Positions 36,559-47,661 of a DNA stretch of 64,000 nucleotides are shown here, in pieces. Location: contig NC_090252.1 of the NCBI RefSeq assembly GCF_037325665.1, forward strand, positions 49,537,704-49,601,703. The letters run 5' to 3'. Source of the DNA: Littorina saxatilis. Lineage: Eukaryota; Mollusca; Gastropoda; Littorinimorpha; Littorinidae. The notes beneath the pieces are model-generated. The model was not told the origin of the DNA. It made no database searches and saw only the letters and a list, made by a program, of their open reading frames with translations. The position numbers and the translations under genes were made by a program. Each line of letters opens with the position of its first letter. Position 1 is the first letter of the stretch.

Positions 36559-37337
36559 AAAGATCGGAAGTCGGTTGTTGATTCTATTCGGTCCCGCCTA
36601 CCCAACATGCCCTGTGTGCACTTGAGATGAAATCCTTGTGAAGTACGCTAACTGAGCTTGAGTTCCCGAAGCAGCCAAGGGCAAGCGCGCTATTCTCGGC
36701 GAGACGCTGAGCCGGAAAGTCGATGGTTGGAGCAGCCCTGAAGTGTAGTGGTCTTTGCAAGCACTTATCGCTTGATGACAAGCATGAAAAAAATGGTCTT
36801 CCCGTCACCATGCGGATCATACATGCTAAATTCTATGTGGTAATGAAGTTGATTATGTTGAACTTTTTGTTAATGATTGTGTGTGTTTTGGACAAAAAAT
36901 TGATTGCCCAGAGGGAAATATTGGGTTATTGGTTACATTAAAAAGGCAGAACATTGTTTTGGGGTATCAAGATATAAGGTGAAGTAGACAGAGGATACAT
37001 TTAGCGACTTGTATAATGCAAACTGCGAAAATGTGTGCCAGAAAGTTTTGAAAACAGAAATCGTTGTACATCGGTGTTTCTAATTTTTCCACGGGATATT
37101 TAATAGGAGCATGTATGTTTATGTAAAGGTGAAAGTCAAGATTATATTTATTTTAAAGCATAGCAAGAAGGTTGCTATCCGCCAGAAACAAATGAACACA
37201 AAGACGAGAGCCCGAGAAAGGTTGAATCAGCCTGCATGTAATTGAGGCCTACAAAAATACGATAAAATAAATGAAAAATAACAAAAAACAAGTTTCCGGT
37301 GAGATTTGAACTCAGGGTGGCGGAATAGCAGTCTGCA

Positions 37338-37366
37338 TCTATATATCTATATATAGATACGACTAG

Positions 37367-37405
<39 letters not shown>

Positions 37406-37829
37406 TCGCGATGCACGGCCAAAGTTCTCGGTGGATCTTTTTCAAATTTGGACACCGTATTCTGCTACACCCCGAACAAAACCTCATCGATGAGATATTT
37501 CAACACGTGCTCTCAGCGCGCAGCGCTGTGCGCGCTGAACCGATTTTGTTTTGTTTGGTTTTTTTGTTGACGGGATCTACTACCAGTAACTCTTCCTTAT
37601 CTTCTTCAGTGTTTTCAGCCGCGATTATCTCCCTTCCTCCGTGTGGCGTCAATCCATATTCCCGTTACTACGTTACTATTTTTAGAAGGTCACCGCACGT
37701 TACTATTTTTAAAAGGTCTCCAGTGTTTTGCGCGTTTATCTCCTTTTCTTCGTGCGCCGGCGAAGCCTGGTATTCGGCTCTACTTCTTCCCGGTGAAGCC
37801 GGTACCCGGCGAAGCGGGTAATCATCTAG
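37338..37829 (+). mobile_element. Helitron-like nonautonomous element 1
   Basis: It starts TCTATATAT after an A and ends with the hairpin TACCCG-GCGAAG-CGGGTA (37803-37820), nine bases before the terminal CTAG, followed by T. That is the Helitron pattern (5' TC, 3' hairpin then CTRR, insertion between A and T). A TCTG array lies near the start (37370-37403). No Rep/helicase gene. Confidence 0.55.
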
Positions 37830-38326
37830 TATGTATATATACGACTTGTGTTTGTGTGTGTGTGTGTCCGCGATGCCAAGCCAAAGTTCTCGATCGATCT
37901 TTTTCAAATTTGGAGACCATATTCAGCTACATCCCGGACACAACCTCATCGATGAGATATTTCAACACATGCTCTCAGCGCTGAACCGATTTTTGTTTTT
38001 CTCTGGATCCATTTCCAGTAACTCTTCCTTATCTTCTCCAGTGTTTTCAGCGTTTACCTCCCTTCCTTCGTGTGGCGTCAATCCATATTCCCGTTTCTAT
38101 TTTTAGAAGGTCACTGTCGACAACGCTCAATCCATATTCCCGTTATACTATTTGTAGAAGGTCACTACTCTTCTCCAGTGTTTTGCGCGTTTATTTCCCT
38201 TCCTTTGTGCGGTGCGCCGGCAAAGCCGGCGTACACCCGGCAAAGCCGGGTCCCCGGCGCAGCCGGGTATTCGGCTCGACTTTTTCTTGGCGCAGCCGTA
38301 CCCGGCGAAACGGGTATTCATCTACT
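37830..38326 (+). mobile_element. Helitron-like nonautonomous element 2
   Basis: Same family as its left neighbour: ACGACTTGTGT, CCAAAGTTCTCG, TCATCGATGAGATATTTCAA. It ends in the same hairpin (TACCCG, CGGGTA) followed by TTCATCTAC in place of CTAG. Extra CCGGC(A/G)AAGCCGG palindromes precede the end. Confidence 0.5.
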
Positions 38327-38960
38327 CCATAATAACTACACTATGGTACCTTCACCCTGCTTCGTGGGTCGTGAACGACCCAGAGCCTCACAAAATCGTC
38401 TTTATCTCTGAAACTAGCTTATTGATTAAATTAACAAGGCAGAACATTGTTTGAGGGAATCAAGATATAAGGTGAAGTAGACAGACGATACATTTAGTGA
38501 CTTGTATGATACAAATTGCGAAAATGTGTGCCAAAAAGTTTTGAAAACAGAAATCATTGCACATCGGTGTTTCTAATTTTCCCCCGGGATATTTAAGAAG
38601 AGCATGTATGTTTATGTAAAGGTGAAAGTCAAGATTATTTTTTTTTAAATCATAGCAAGAAGGTTGCTATCCGCCAGAAACAAATGAACACAAAGACGAG
38701 AGCCCGAGAAAGGTTGAATCAGCCTGCATGTAATTGAGGCCTACAAAAATACGATAGAATAAATGAAAAATAACAAACAAAAAACGAGTTTCCGGTGAGA
38801 TTTGAACTCAGAGTGGCGGAATGGCAGTCGGAATCCATCAGAACTACACTATGGTACTTAACCTTCACCGTGCTTCGTGGGTCGTAGAAGACCCAGAGCC
38901 TCACAAAATCGTCTTTATCTCTCAAACTATTTGGAGTTTTTAATTGAGACTTGTTAACCC

Positions 38961-39025
38961 GTGATTTGTAAAAATGTAAAAACATTTTACAAATCACGTC
39001 GAACCTAAAACCACGATTTGTAAAA
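38961..39025. repeat. AT-rich inverted repeat plus third copy
   Basis: GTGATTTGTAAAAATGT is inverted at 38981-38996 with one bulged base. A direct copy, CACGATTTGTAAAAATGTAA, follows at about 39012. A short strong hairpin of unknown origin. Confidence 0.75.
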
Positions 39026-39124
39026 ATGTAAAAAAACCATTGCATTCCACAAAGTAATGCATTCCTTTTATTATTATTAATATGTGTTGTTGAGAGCCTC
39101 TACGCTGAGTGGTGCGGGTGGTTT

Positions 39125-39478
39125 TAGATCCACATCCCATTTTGGTGCAATTCCATTTTGCCGCCGTCCCATTTTTTGCCCCATCCCATTTTCGCGACAT
39201 TTCACACGCCAAGCTTCATTTTACCAACAAGTCATAACAATAGCTTCTCATCCCATTTTGACACCATCCCATTTGGCCGCCATGCCGTTTCGCCGCCCCG
39301 CTAGATCCACGTCCCATTTTGGTGCATTTCCATTTGGCCGCCGTCCAATTTTTTTGCCCCATCCCATTGTCACGACATTTCACAAGCCAAACGTCATTTT
39401 ACTGTCATAACAATAGCGCGACATCCCATTTTGACACCATCCCATTTGGCCGCCATCCCATTTTTGTTTTTATTCTTC
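39125..39478. repeat. Two-copy minisatellite of ATCCCATTT motifs
   Basis: Two direct copies with a period of about 177 bp, starting AGATCCAC at 39126 and 39303. Each is made of variants of CATCCCATTTTG and GGCCGCCATCCCATTT. The inverse motif GGCGGCGAAATGGGATGAC occurs alone at 39900 and near 15050, at the left edges of U3 and U1. Confidence 0.85.
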
Positions 39479-39537
39479 TTGCCAAGCCTCACTATACCAC
39501 TATACTGCGTCATTCAACTAAGGAGACATTTCCTTTA

Positions 39538-39842
39538 ACCGGCACGGTTGGCCTAGTGGTAAGGCGTCCGCCCCGTGATCGGGAGGTCGTGGGTTCGAAC
39601 CCCGGCCGGGTCATACCTAAGACTTTAAAATTGGCAATCTAGTGGCTGCTCCGCCTGGCTTCTGGCATTATGGGGTTAGTGCTAGGACTGGTTGGTCCGG
39701 TGTCAGAATAATGTGACTGAGTGAGACATGAAGCCTGTGCTGCGACTTCTGTCTTGTGTGTGGCGCACGTTATATGTCAAAGCAGCACCGCCCTGATATG
39801 GCCCTTCGTGGTCGGCTGGGCGTTAAGCAAACAAACAAACAA
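39538..39842 (+). mobile_element. Full-length tRNA-derived SINE
   Basis: 305 bp between perfect 12-bp copies of ACATTTCCTTTA (39526-39537 and 39843-39854). The tRNA-like head has A box TTGGCCTAGTGGTAAGGCG and B box GGGTTCGAACCCC. The 3' end reads GGCCCTTCGTGGTCGGCTGG, GCGTTAAGC, then CAAA repeats. Perfect target duplications and intact pol III boxes point to a young insertion. Confidence 0.93.
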
Positions 39843-40326
39843 ACATTTCCTTTACACAAAAACCCATTTGCCACAATCCAAAATGTCGCGAAATAGAGAA
39901 GGCGGCGAAATGGGATGACGATTGTACTTGGGATTGTACTCTTTATTTCGTTGAGGTAAGAGTGATGTTTATCACCCCTTCACTAACCACACGTTGGCAT
40001 GTTGTTTTTGTCTGTTTGTGTTTAATCATATTACGTCCATAAGTCAGTGGCATGATTGTGCACACAGTACAGAACAAACAAAGAAATGTAAACAAACAAC
40101 TATTAACTGGTTTTATGTATGTCGAAGTTCTGGCACACAAACCTAGGTGAGGTATTTGGTAGTGAAAAAAATGTTTGATCATGCTTACATGTTATTTTAT
40201 TCCATAGCCTTCCACTCCAATGCCCTAGCCTTGTAAAATAAACAACCTACGATTTGTGTATGCACGATTTACTTCAAGCAACAAAACCATAATACCATTG
40301 TTGCAGTTGGGGGTTTGTGGCTTAAA

Positions 40327-41717
40327 TGTGGTGAGTGAGAGAAATCTGTATTGACATTGTGTGACTGTGTCAATGTAATTATTATTTCTAGCGCCTGTAT
40401 TGCGTCGGGGGCTGTTATCATAGGTATGACGTAGGTTTCAGGGTTTCGTCATTTCAAAGGCAGGGGTGTCAGCTTGTGTCTATTGGTTACGTCTGCGTGT
40501 TCGATTTGGATGAAACACACAGACTATGCATTTGTTTGAATATTCCTGAATGGGGAATGTTTAGTTTTGTTTTTAATAAGTTAAATTAGTTTAGATCGTA
40601 TTGATAAAAGAATGTTTGGGTTGGCGACGCATAATCAAGCAGCGTCATATAGGGCCCTCTCCCCCCTTCCCCTTTTCCCGACTAAAATGAGTAAAAGTTG
40701 AAATGAACTCGCCCAACGTTGAAACAAGCGCGCACTTGTGACCTAGACTGGCAGAGAAAAGCATGTCAAGCTTTGCCGGAATTTGTATGCATTGTGAATT
40801 TTTGTGCATTTGGAAGTGAAACAGTGTTTGGATTTGTGCCTGTGCATAAGCTGTGAATCATGGAATGGATTGTGCGTGTGAAATAATCCTTTTCTGGGAA
40901 TGTGCCACTGTTTGTGGAATCCGTGTGTGTTGGTGTGTACCAACTAGACTGATCCAGTGATGGAGTGTGTGATGGCTGTATTTCCTGGATTTTGAATGCT
41001 GTTGTGAACCAGGTAGTTTTGTTTCGTGTACAGAGATGATGTAGACCAGGTGAGAATAGACCTTTTGTTATCGGTACATCTTCTTTGGAATTGGCACAAT
41101 AATTTGATGTATAACTAACAACAGAAGAGAAGGCCAATGATAAGATTGAGAAAACCAAACATGCATGATGTATTTTAATACTGAAACTTGAATGATTGTA
41201 ATTGTGGTTATGATGACTGTGTGAGATGATACTTTGATATGAATTGTCGTTTTGGTAATTACTGACGTTGCTTTTACTTTTTGTTTTCCCAGCCGAGCGG
41301 ACTCTTGGTGGGATAGCGGTTTTTTTCTTCTAGGTAGTGTTTATTAGCGTGTTTATTAGCGTGTTTTTTTCTAGAGCGTGTTGTGTTGGTAGAGCACACA
41401 CTAGTGACTTTATAGTGTTGTGGCAACATAACTTTTTCGTAGTAAAGATTTGCCTCAGGCTACTTTTGATTTGAGTGCGGAGTATGTGTTTTCACCTTTT
41501 TCAGACTAAGTGTTGAAAGTGTTTATTGGGAAAGTAGCATTAGTCTGACGAACCTTTTTTTAACTTTTATTTTAAATGCTTGGTGATTGTGTGCGTGAGT
41601 GTTATGCAATAAAGAGGACAGAGAACATTATTCAATGTATTCATCGAACTTTTATTGTTTGTGTACTCTCTCCCTCTCTCGCTTGTAATTGCCAACACCC
41701 GCATGCGCTCCACCACA
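40327..41717. mobile_element. Possible solo LTR, fossil
   Basis: U1 reads GGCTTAAATATAGGC where U3 has an extra 1.39 kb. The insert begins TGTGGTG and ends CACCACA (inverted, extended to AAATGTGGTG). An AATAAA lies about 105 bp before its end. TG...CA ends and a late poly(A) signal suit a lone long terminal repeat, but no clear target duplication is seen and no internal genes are present. A DNA-transposon derivative is the alternative. Confidence 0.35.
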
Positions 41718-42415
41718 TTTATATAGGCTTACTATTAGTGTGTGCAAAAGATGTTCTGCCACACATCGTCACGGTGTCAGGTTGTGGCCAGAATGACCTC
41801 CCTGTGGATGCCTCCACAGTCCAGACCTCAACCCTATAACTTTCACTGTATGGTTGTGGCCTGAACTTTGAGAGGAGGACAAGGCGTATTTATTTCGCCC
41901 AAAACGGTCGAACAGTTTTAAATCAGTTTTTCAAGTGTGGTTTTGAACTTTTGTGTTTTGTAAATGCATGTACTTGTCAGAAACATTCAACTGCATCCTT
42001 GATGTGAAAATCGTTTTATTTGACAATAAAGCAGAATTACCCCGAGTGTGTACACTTTTCACTTGAGCTTTTCTGAAAGTGGGCGATTTCGCCATGTTTG
42101 GTTGTGGCTCTGACTGGTGCTAGGAGATATATGGTTGTGGCTATGAACAGACGACATTGATGGAAATTGTTATTTCTTTCTGCAAACAATCGGATAAAGT
42201 GTTTTATAATTAGTAAAAGAGATGTTAATCTCCCACAGTCCATTTGAGTGCCCTGTGATACAATTGTTTTCTGTGCCTGTGCAGTTGGTATTGAGTACTT
42301 TCGCGGCAATATTTCACACAAGTCCCCCATCAAACAAACTGACAATTAAACTATACACATCAGCCTACAAGCTCTGTGTTTTTGTCTCTGTCTCATTCAT
42401 CCGACATGTACATAC

Positions 42416-42538
42416 TGGCACAGTTCTGCTCATCACTGTTGTCATCACAGTCGTTCCATCCATCGCTCCGTCCATCACAGCGCCTTGACTCGTGTATACA
42501 GAGGTTGTTCGGGCACTTCCACTCGCCAGTTGTGCACT
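42416..42538 (-). CDS. LDL-receptor class A exon (array exon 3)
   Basis: 123 bp, phase 1-1, acceptor ATCCTCAG, donor GTATGTACATG. It encodes ECTTGEWKCPNNLCIHES and CDGRSDGWNDCDDNSDEQNC. Six cysteines and the acidic box are intact, with three extra residues between Cys 4 and Cys 5. The exon and roughly 250 bp around it are identical to 54204-54326, while the sequence left of 42380 matches U1 instead. Confidence 0.88.
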
Positions 42539-42608
42539 CTGAGGATGAGGACAGAAAGTTGTAACGGCGTGCATTTGTAATAAAATGGAACAAACAAGCA
42601 AGCATAAA

Positions 42609-42905
42609 CCGTAAACTACCTTGTATACGCCCAGTATCGAGTAAACGCCCATCTCCTACATTTTGCGCACAGGGTACAGTACCTAGTAAACGCCCACCCC
42701 CCCCCCCCCCCCCCCCCCAGTTTCGATCAGTGGAGTAGACAAGGAAAATGAAAAACATGTTTTCCTTCCTCGGAAATGTTTCGGAGAGTGGACAGAAAAA
42801 GGATTCTAGAGTGGCTAGAGAATCGCAATACATTGTTGACTGGGAAGGAAAAGAAGAAACAAAAGCTTCATTTTGGGCGGGAAGTGATGTTTGAAGAGGT
42901 TGATT
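42609..42905. repeat. Left part of the TIR-bounded repeat, U3 first half
   Basis: Begins CCGTAAACTACCTTG and includes a run of 17-18 C (42700-42718) after AGTAAACGCC. It stops near 42910, where the sequence jumps back to intron text (TTGACAATAAAACAG). This marks a local tandem duplication that created the next LDLa exon. Confidence 0.65.
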
Positions 42906-43310
42906 TACGTGTTTGACAATAAAACAGAATTACCCCGAGTGTGTACACCTTTCACGTGAACTTTTCTGAAAGTGGGCGATTTCGCCATGTTTGGTTGTGG
43001 CTCTGACAAGTGCTAGGAGATATATGGTTGTGGCTATGAACAGACGACATTGATGAAAATTGTTATTTCTTTCTGCAAACAATCGGATAAAGTGTTTCAT
43101 AATTAGTAAAAGAGATGTTAACCTCCCACAGTTCATTTGAGTGCCCTGTGATACAATTGTTTTCTGTACCTGTGCAGTTGGTACTGAGTAATTTCGCGGC
43201 AATACTTCACACAAGTCCCCCATTAAAAAAAAAAAGACAATTAAACTATACACATCAGCCTACAAGCTGTGTGTCTTTGTCTCTGTCTCATTTATCTGAC
43301 ATGTACATAC

Positions 43311-43424
43311 CGGTACAGTTCTGCTCATCACTGTAGTCATCACAGTGGTTCAATCCATCACAGCGTTCTGACTCCAGTATACAGCGGATGTTGTTCCCGC
43401 ACTTCCACGTGCCAGTTGTGCACT
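43311..43424 (-). CDS. LDL-receptor class A exon (array exon 2)
   Basis: 114 bp, phase 1-1, acceptor CCTCCTCAG, donor GTATGTACATG. It encodes ECTTGTWKCGNNIRCILES and CDGLNHCDDYSDEQNC. Six cysteines are intact; one residue is added between Cys 2 and Cys 3. It lies 772 bp upstream, in transcription order, of the 42416 exon, the closest pair after U2. Confidence 0.88.
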
Positions 43425-43494
43425 CTGAGGAGGAGGACAGAAAGTTGTAACGGCGTGCATTTGTAATAAAATGGAACAAACAAGCAAGCATATA

Positions 43495-43836
43495 CCGTAA
43501 ACTACCTTAAATACGCCCAGTATCGAGTAAACGCCCAGCCTCTACTCAGTTTTGGTCAAATTTTGCGCACAGGGTATACAGTACCTAGTAAACGCCCACC
43601 CCCCAGTTTCGATTAGTGGAGTAGACAAGGAAAATGAAAAACATGTTTTCCATTCTCAGACACTAAAGCAACAACATTATATTCGTGGTTTTCTTGTATA
43701 ATTATGTGTGTGTGTGTGTGTGTGTATGTGTGTGTGTGTGTGTGATTGTGTGTGTGTGCGTCTGTGTGTGTGTGTGTGTGTGTGTGTGTCACGGTCTGTG
43801 TGTGTGTGTGGGAGAGAGAGAGAAAGAGATAGAAAG

Positions 43837-43867
<31 letters not shown>

Positions 43868-44080
43868 GAGAGACGGAGAGAGAGAGAGTGAGAGAGAGGA
43901 AAGTGTTGTGCAATAACGCATCCTTTGAAAACTCCTATGCCAAATGACCAAAATATCGTTATTCTAGCAAAGTAACCGCTCCTGCAAAGGGTAAAGTATC
44001 TAGTAAAACGCCCACCCCTAACTTTTGGGCGAAATTGGTGCATATGGGGGAGGGGTGGGCGTATACAAGGTGGTTTACGG
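43495..44080. repeat. Short TIR-bounded repeat, U3 second half
   Basis: CCGTAAACTACC at 43495 and its inverse at 44066-44080. Only 586 bp, because the middle part (TTTCGGAGAGTGG to GAACTTG) present in the other units is deleted between GTTTTCC and CACTAAAGC. Contains TG and GA arrays at 43706-43900. Confidence 0.7.
43706..43903. repeat. TG and GA microsatellites, U3
   Basis: TG-rich array followed by a GA-rich array. Open frames read from it (THTH, SLSL, RERE) are artefacts of the repeat. Confidence 0.95.
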
Positions 44081-44098
44081 TACATTCGTGTGCGCTCA

Positions 44099-44099
<1 letters not shown>

Positions 44100-44155
<56 letters not shown>

Positions 44156-44230
44156 GCGCGCCAAAACACACATACATACTCCCTCACACACACACACACA
44201 CCTCCACACACCCACCACACACACACACAC
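44100..44230. repeat. (CA)n microsatellite, U3
   Basis: CA array in the same position as in U1, U2 and U4; fused at its right end to a deleted block B. Confidence 0.95.
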
Positions 44231-44928
44231 CCACATTATATTGCATATGTCCTGAAAGTGTTATATTCCATGAAGTTATTGTGTAAATTTGAGCTCATAA
44301 TATGAAATACATGTAGTGATGGAGTATGATGAATCAAACTTTTGGTACCCAAATCTGGGTACCAGTGCCGCCTTCATTGGCTCTCTCGACGCCCGCGTTT
44401 AACCGCTTACCTCTCTTCATATAATGAACCGCCCATAGAGCGTCATCGTCCCGATCTATAAATCTTGAAAATCTCCAAAACCGCATGGAATTCTTGGTTG
44501 GGAAATCCTTTCATGAAATGACGTCAGCACCTTTCGGCGAGATGTCAAAGCATTTCAGAGATGGACGGCCAACATAATGTAGATCACATTTGAAATGCAT
44601 GTTAATTGAGCTTGCTTTACAAACTGATACGAAATTAACAGGAGCTTAAGGTCACTTATCAACTGAACTTACTTCGAACAGTCAGATCGACAGAACGTAC
44701 AGTACACAAATACTTAGGGAGACACTCGCTCAGCCAGCAAAATTTTGCGCAGCGAATGCGTGTCGCAGTCGCCAAACTCTGCGTAACAACTGCACTGGAC
44801 GCATGCGTAACGCGCGCGATTTTGCAAAGCGAAATACATGCGTGACACACTCGTTTTCCCTCAGATTACGCAGACATACGCACCTCCAGCGCACGCTTAT
44901 TTGACACCAAGACAAATTCGCACTCTCC

Positions 44929-45290
44929 ACGCAGACGACACGATTGCTTTACGCATTTAACGCGCTCTTGACGCAGATGTCATGATCATCTTACGCACTC
45001 TCCACGCAGATGTCACGAATTATTGACGCATTCTCAGGCATTACGCGCTTTTTACGCTCTCTTCACGCAGATGTCACAATTGCTGTACGCATTCTCACGC
45101 ATTTGACGCACTCTCTACGCAGATGTCACGAATTATTGACGCATTCTCAGGCATTACGCGCTTTTTACGCTCTCTTCACGCAGATGTCACAATTGCTGTA
45201 CGCATTCTCACGCATTTGACGCACTCTCCACGCAGATGTCACGATTGACCTACACAATTTTACGCAGACCACACAACCGCTTTACGCACT
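44929..45290. repeat. ACGCA minisatellite, 113-bp period
   Basis: ACGCAGATGTCACGAATTAT and the next about 90 bp occur at 45004 and 45117, almost unchanged, with shorter ACGCA(C/T)TCTC and CACGCAGATGTCAC variants on both sides. Within each copy there are about three degenerate sub-units. Confidence 0.9.
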
Positions 45291-46740
45291 CACAAACAAA
45301 TAATGGGCAGTGCACAACATTGTATTGATCCAGAAAGACAAAGGTCAAGCGTGCAGGTTCGATAACAGAGATGATCATAATTATGTACAAGTTCTAAAAC
45401 AAAAATGCAGTCAAATAAATTGATTAAAACAAAGGAGAGATTTGAATCTCGCTTATTGCCATTGTGACTTCCAGGTTTTAATTTCACTGCATTTTGACAT
45501 ACCAGCAGCACGGAAACAAAAATGATCAAAATACTATTCAAAGCAGAATTCAAATTGGCAGAACAAAGAATAAATAGAACAAAACCCTGATAGTCATCAT
45601 CGATACGCCGTAGTACATGCAGTGAAGAATCCAGTATAACTTATAAGAGAGAATTTTGATGTACACTCGTCACTATATCACATTGATGTAAACAAATAAA
45701 TAAATAATTGGCACAGCCTAGGCATAGGCAGCAGTGAGTTGTATCAACATGTTTGAATACAGAACAGCAACAAAAAGAGAAAAAAAGTTCTACAAGCCAG
45801 CTAATAGTTGAACTTCAGATTACTAATGATATCACAAACAAACACTTAGTTAATGCCCATTCTCCAGGGATCGAAATCCAGTCAATGTACACCAAACTAG
45901 GATAACACATACATTTAGAATCTATCACGACTGCATAAAACATTGGTATGCAATTCACAAAGCAAGGAACTTGAAACATGAACATTGACATTAAACATAC
46001 ATATGTGCCCCACACACATTTCGGACAAGGCAGCTGAACGAAATTCAGATGTGGATGGAGCACAAAATAATTAGATGGGGCGGCGTGAAAGCATACTGGG
46101 ACAAGGAACAAGCAAGAGAAAGAGGATAAGAAGATAAAAGGAAGAACAAACCGAAGAATAAGAAAGAAAAAAACAAAATAAGAGAAGGAGAGAGAAAAAA
46201 AAAGGAAAAAAAAGGGAGACAATCATATGAATGTGTACCATTTAAATAAAAGAAATTAAAAAAATTACTTTTAAAAAGGAGACATTTCAGGTTTTGATTT
46301 GAAGTGTGTTAACATATTCACATATACCAGTAACTTTGCTTCAAATCATTGTGAACTTTTTTTTTCCATGCAAATTCAAATGCCAGAGAAAAAACAGAAC
46401 AAAACCCTGATGTCATCATTGATAATCAGTGGTACGTTCAGTGAAGAAAAAACAATTGACACAACCTAGACATGGGCAGCAGTGAGTTATCAAGTTTCAC
46501 TACACAAAAGTAACAACTATAATAATGAAACAAAAGGTAAAATGCCAGCTAATAGTCAAAATTCAGAACAATGATATCGAAAAGAAACACTTATTCAATG
46601 CCCCTTCTCCACTGATATGTATAAGCACACCAACATCATGTTACATGACATAAACTCATAAATTTAAAAAAAAACATGACATAAAACTCATAAATTAAAA
46701 AAAACTTATCAGACTGCGTAAAACATAGGTTTGCCATCTC
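45291..46740. other. AT-rich DNA with an old internal duplication
   Basis: No gene seen. 45560-45880 and 46395-46610 are diverged copies: both read AACAAAACCCTGAT, then GGCAGCAGTGAGTT, CCAGCTAATAGT and AATGCCC, TTCTCCA. They could be 3' UTR of the minus-strand exons that follow. Confidence 0.5.
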
Positions 46741-46869
46741 AAAATGGATGTAAAACACGCAGCTTACTCACAAAATGATAGACAAGTCTCCAGCGGCCAG
46801 CTGCTCAGCAAACAAAATAAGGTGGCGAGGATCAATATAATTGAAATGCATTTTTTTTGCTGTTTCGGA

Positions 46870-47410
46870 GAGAACTTTGCTTCATTTACCTTACACTGCC
46901 TGCATTCAAGGGCTAAATTTTTATCAGGTGCACCAAGACTTACATCTATAGAAATCCAATCATAACGGTTTTAACAGCAACAACAAAAAAAGTATATTTC
47001 TAGTCTCGCTTCTAAATTCTCAACTCAACTCCAAAAAATAATAAAGAACAACAAAAACCCGCATCATGCATTGTCTCCTTCAAGCTGCCTAGGTTGTTTG
47101 CGTTCGACTCCCATAAATGACAAGGAATTGTTAAAACCTTTTCTTTCTATTTGTTCACTTTTTGTTTTCTTCTTTTCTGAACTCTTTATACTTGTATTTT
47201 ATTCATTTTAATTTAGCCTGAAGGTTTGAGTCGTGTATTAAAAATCGAATATAGTGTGTAAGTGCCCTTGAACAGCTTTTCCAGAATCATGTATTCTATA
47301 TTTTTAGTATGGGATACCCACAAGAAAAGTTCAAATGCATCCATGCGTCTCCACTGATAGTAATGGTAGTTGAGCACTTCCAGTTTAGTCTTCTGTCGTT
47401 CTGACACAAC
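46870..47410 (-). CDS. Candidate exons of an unknown gene in the 9-kb block
   Basis: Exon 47410-47318 starts after CCCTTTTAG and ends at GTATCC. It is 31 codons, phase 0-0: SERQKTKLEVLNYHYYQWRR then MDAFELFLW. A second stretch (about 46945-46885) follows TTTCTATAG, reads DVSLGAPDKNLALECRQCK and ends at GTAAAT. The amino-acid composition looks coding and a Cys pair is present, but I recognise no family. Confidence 0.35.
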
Positions 47411-47661
47411 CTAAAAGGGTACATCATGTCTGAACATCATCTGTAGAAGAGTGTGAAGTTTAAAGCTTAGCTAAAATAATGTCCAACAAAACCCCAGACT
47501 CTTCTGTACATTACCCATCAGCCACACAGACCTGAACTGTGAAATACAATTACTCACTAGCAATTTCTCAGGCGAGTCAAATCTTACATTCATCAAATTT
47601 TTGCAACTAGCATTGTAAATAAGCCTACAGAGATTACAAAGTTCAATTACTGCAAACCAAA

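Larger units (their letters stand above)
26640..36830. repeat. Segmental duplication copy U2
   Basis: Contains two LDLa exons, the TIR-bounded repeat split by a LINE, TG and CA arrays, and block B. 26660-26830 and 27060-27260 are diverged copies of the intron next to the LDLa exons (TTCATAATCAGTAAAAG, TTTGAGTGCC), so at least one further unit has decayed here and lost its exon. Confidence 0.8.
31443..36830. repeat. Block B of U2, noncoding
   Basis: Aligns with 20.1-25.7 kb of U1 and 59.75-64 kb of U4. It includes the tRNA-like text at 32494-32570. Insertions specific to U2 are listed separately. No gene is supported. Confidence 0.75.
36950..38945. repeat. Tandem repeat pair, first copy split by Helitron-like elements
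   Basis: About 500 bp occurs twice. The first copy is 36950-37337 plus 38327-38450; the second is 38451-38945. Shared text includes GATATAAGGTGAAGTAGACA, GGTTGCTATCCGCCAGAAAC and TGCTTCGTGGGTCG. A tRNA-like B box (GAGTTCAAATCTCACC on the minus strand) lies at about 37305 and 38800. No gene seen. Confidence 0.8.
39890..44728. repeat. Segmental duplication copy U3
   Basis: Starts at GGCGGCGAAATGGGATGAC (as U1 at 15048). It contains two LDLa exon regions in tandem (41.72-42.91 and 42.91-43.66 kb), the TIR-bounded repeat 43495-44080 and a short piece of block B (44235-44728). The early part of block B is deleted: the CA array joins directly to the text that in U1 is at 20600. Confidence 0.8.

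Noticed and set aside
44929-45290. CRISPR-like regular repeats
   Set aside because: Repeats are diverged, spacers are themselves repeated, and the genome is eukaryotic. It is a minisatellite.
45815-46222. 135-codon minus-strand frame rich in F, L and S
   Set aside because: It comes from an A-rich stretch on the plus strand; no domain or splice context.
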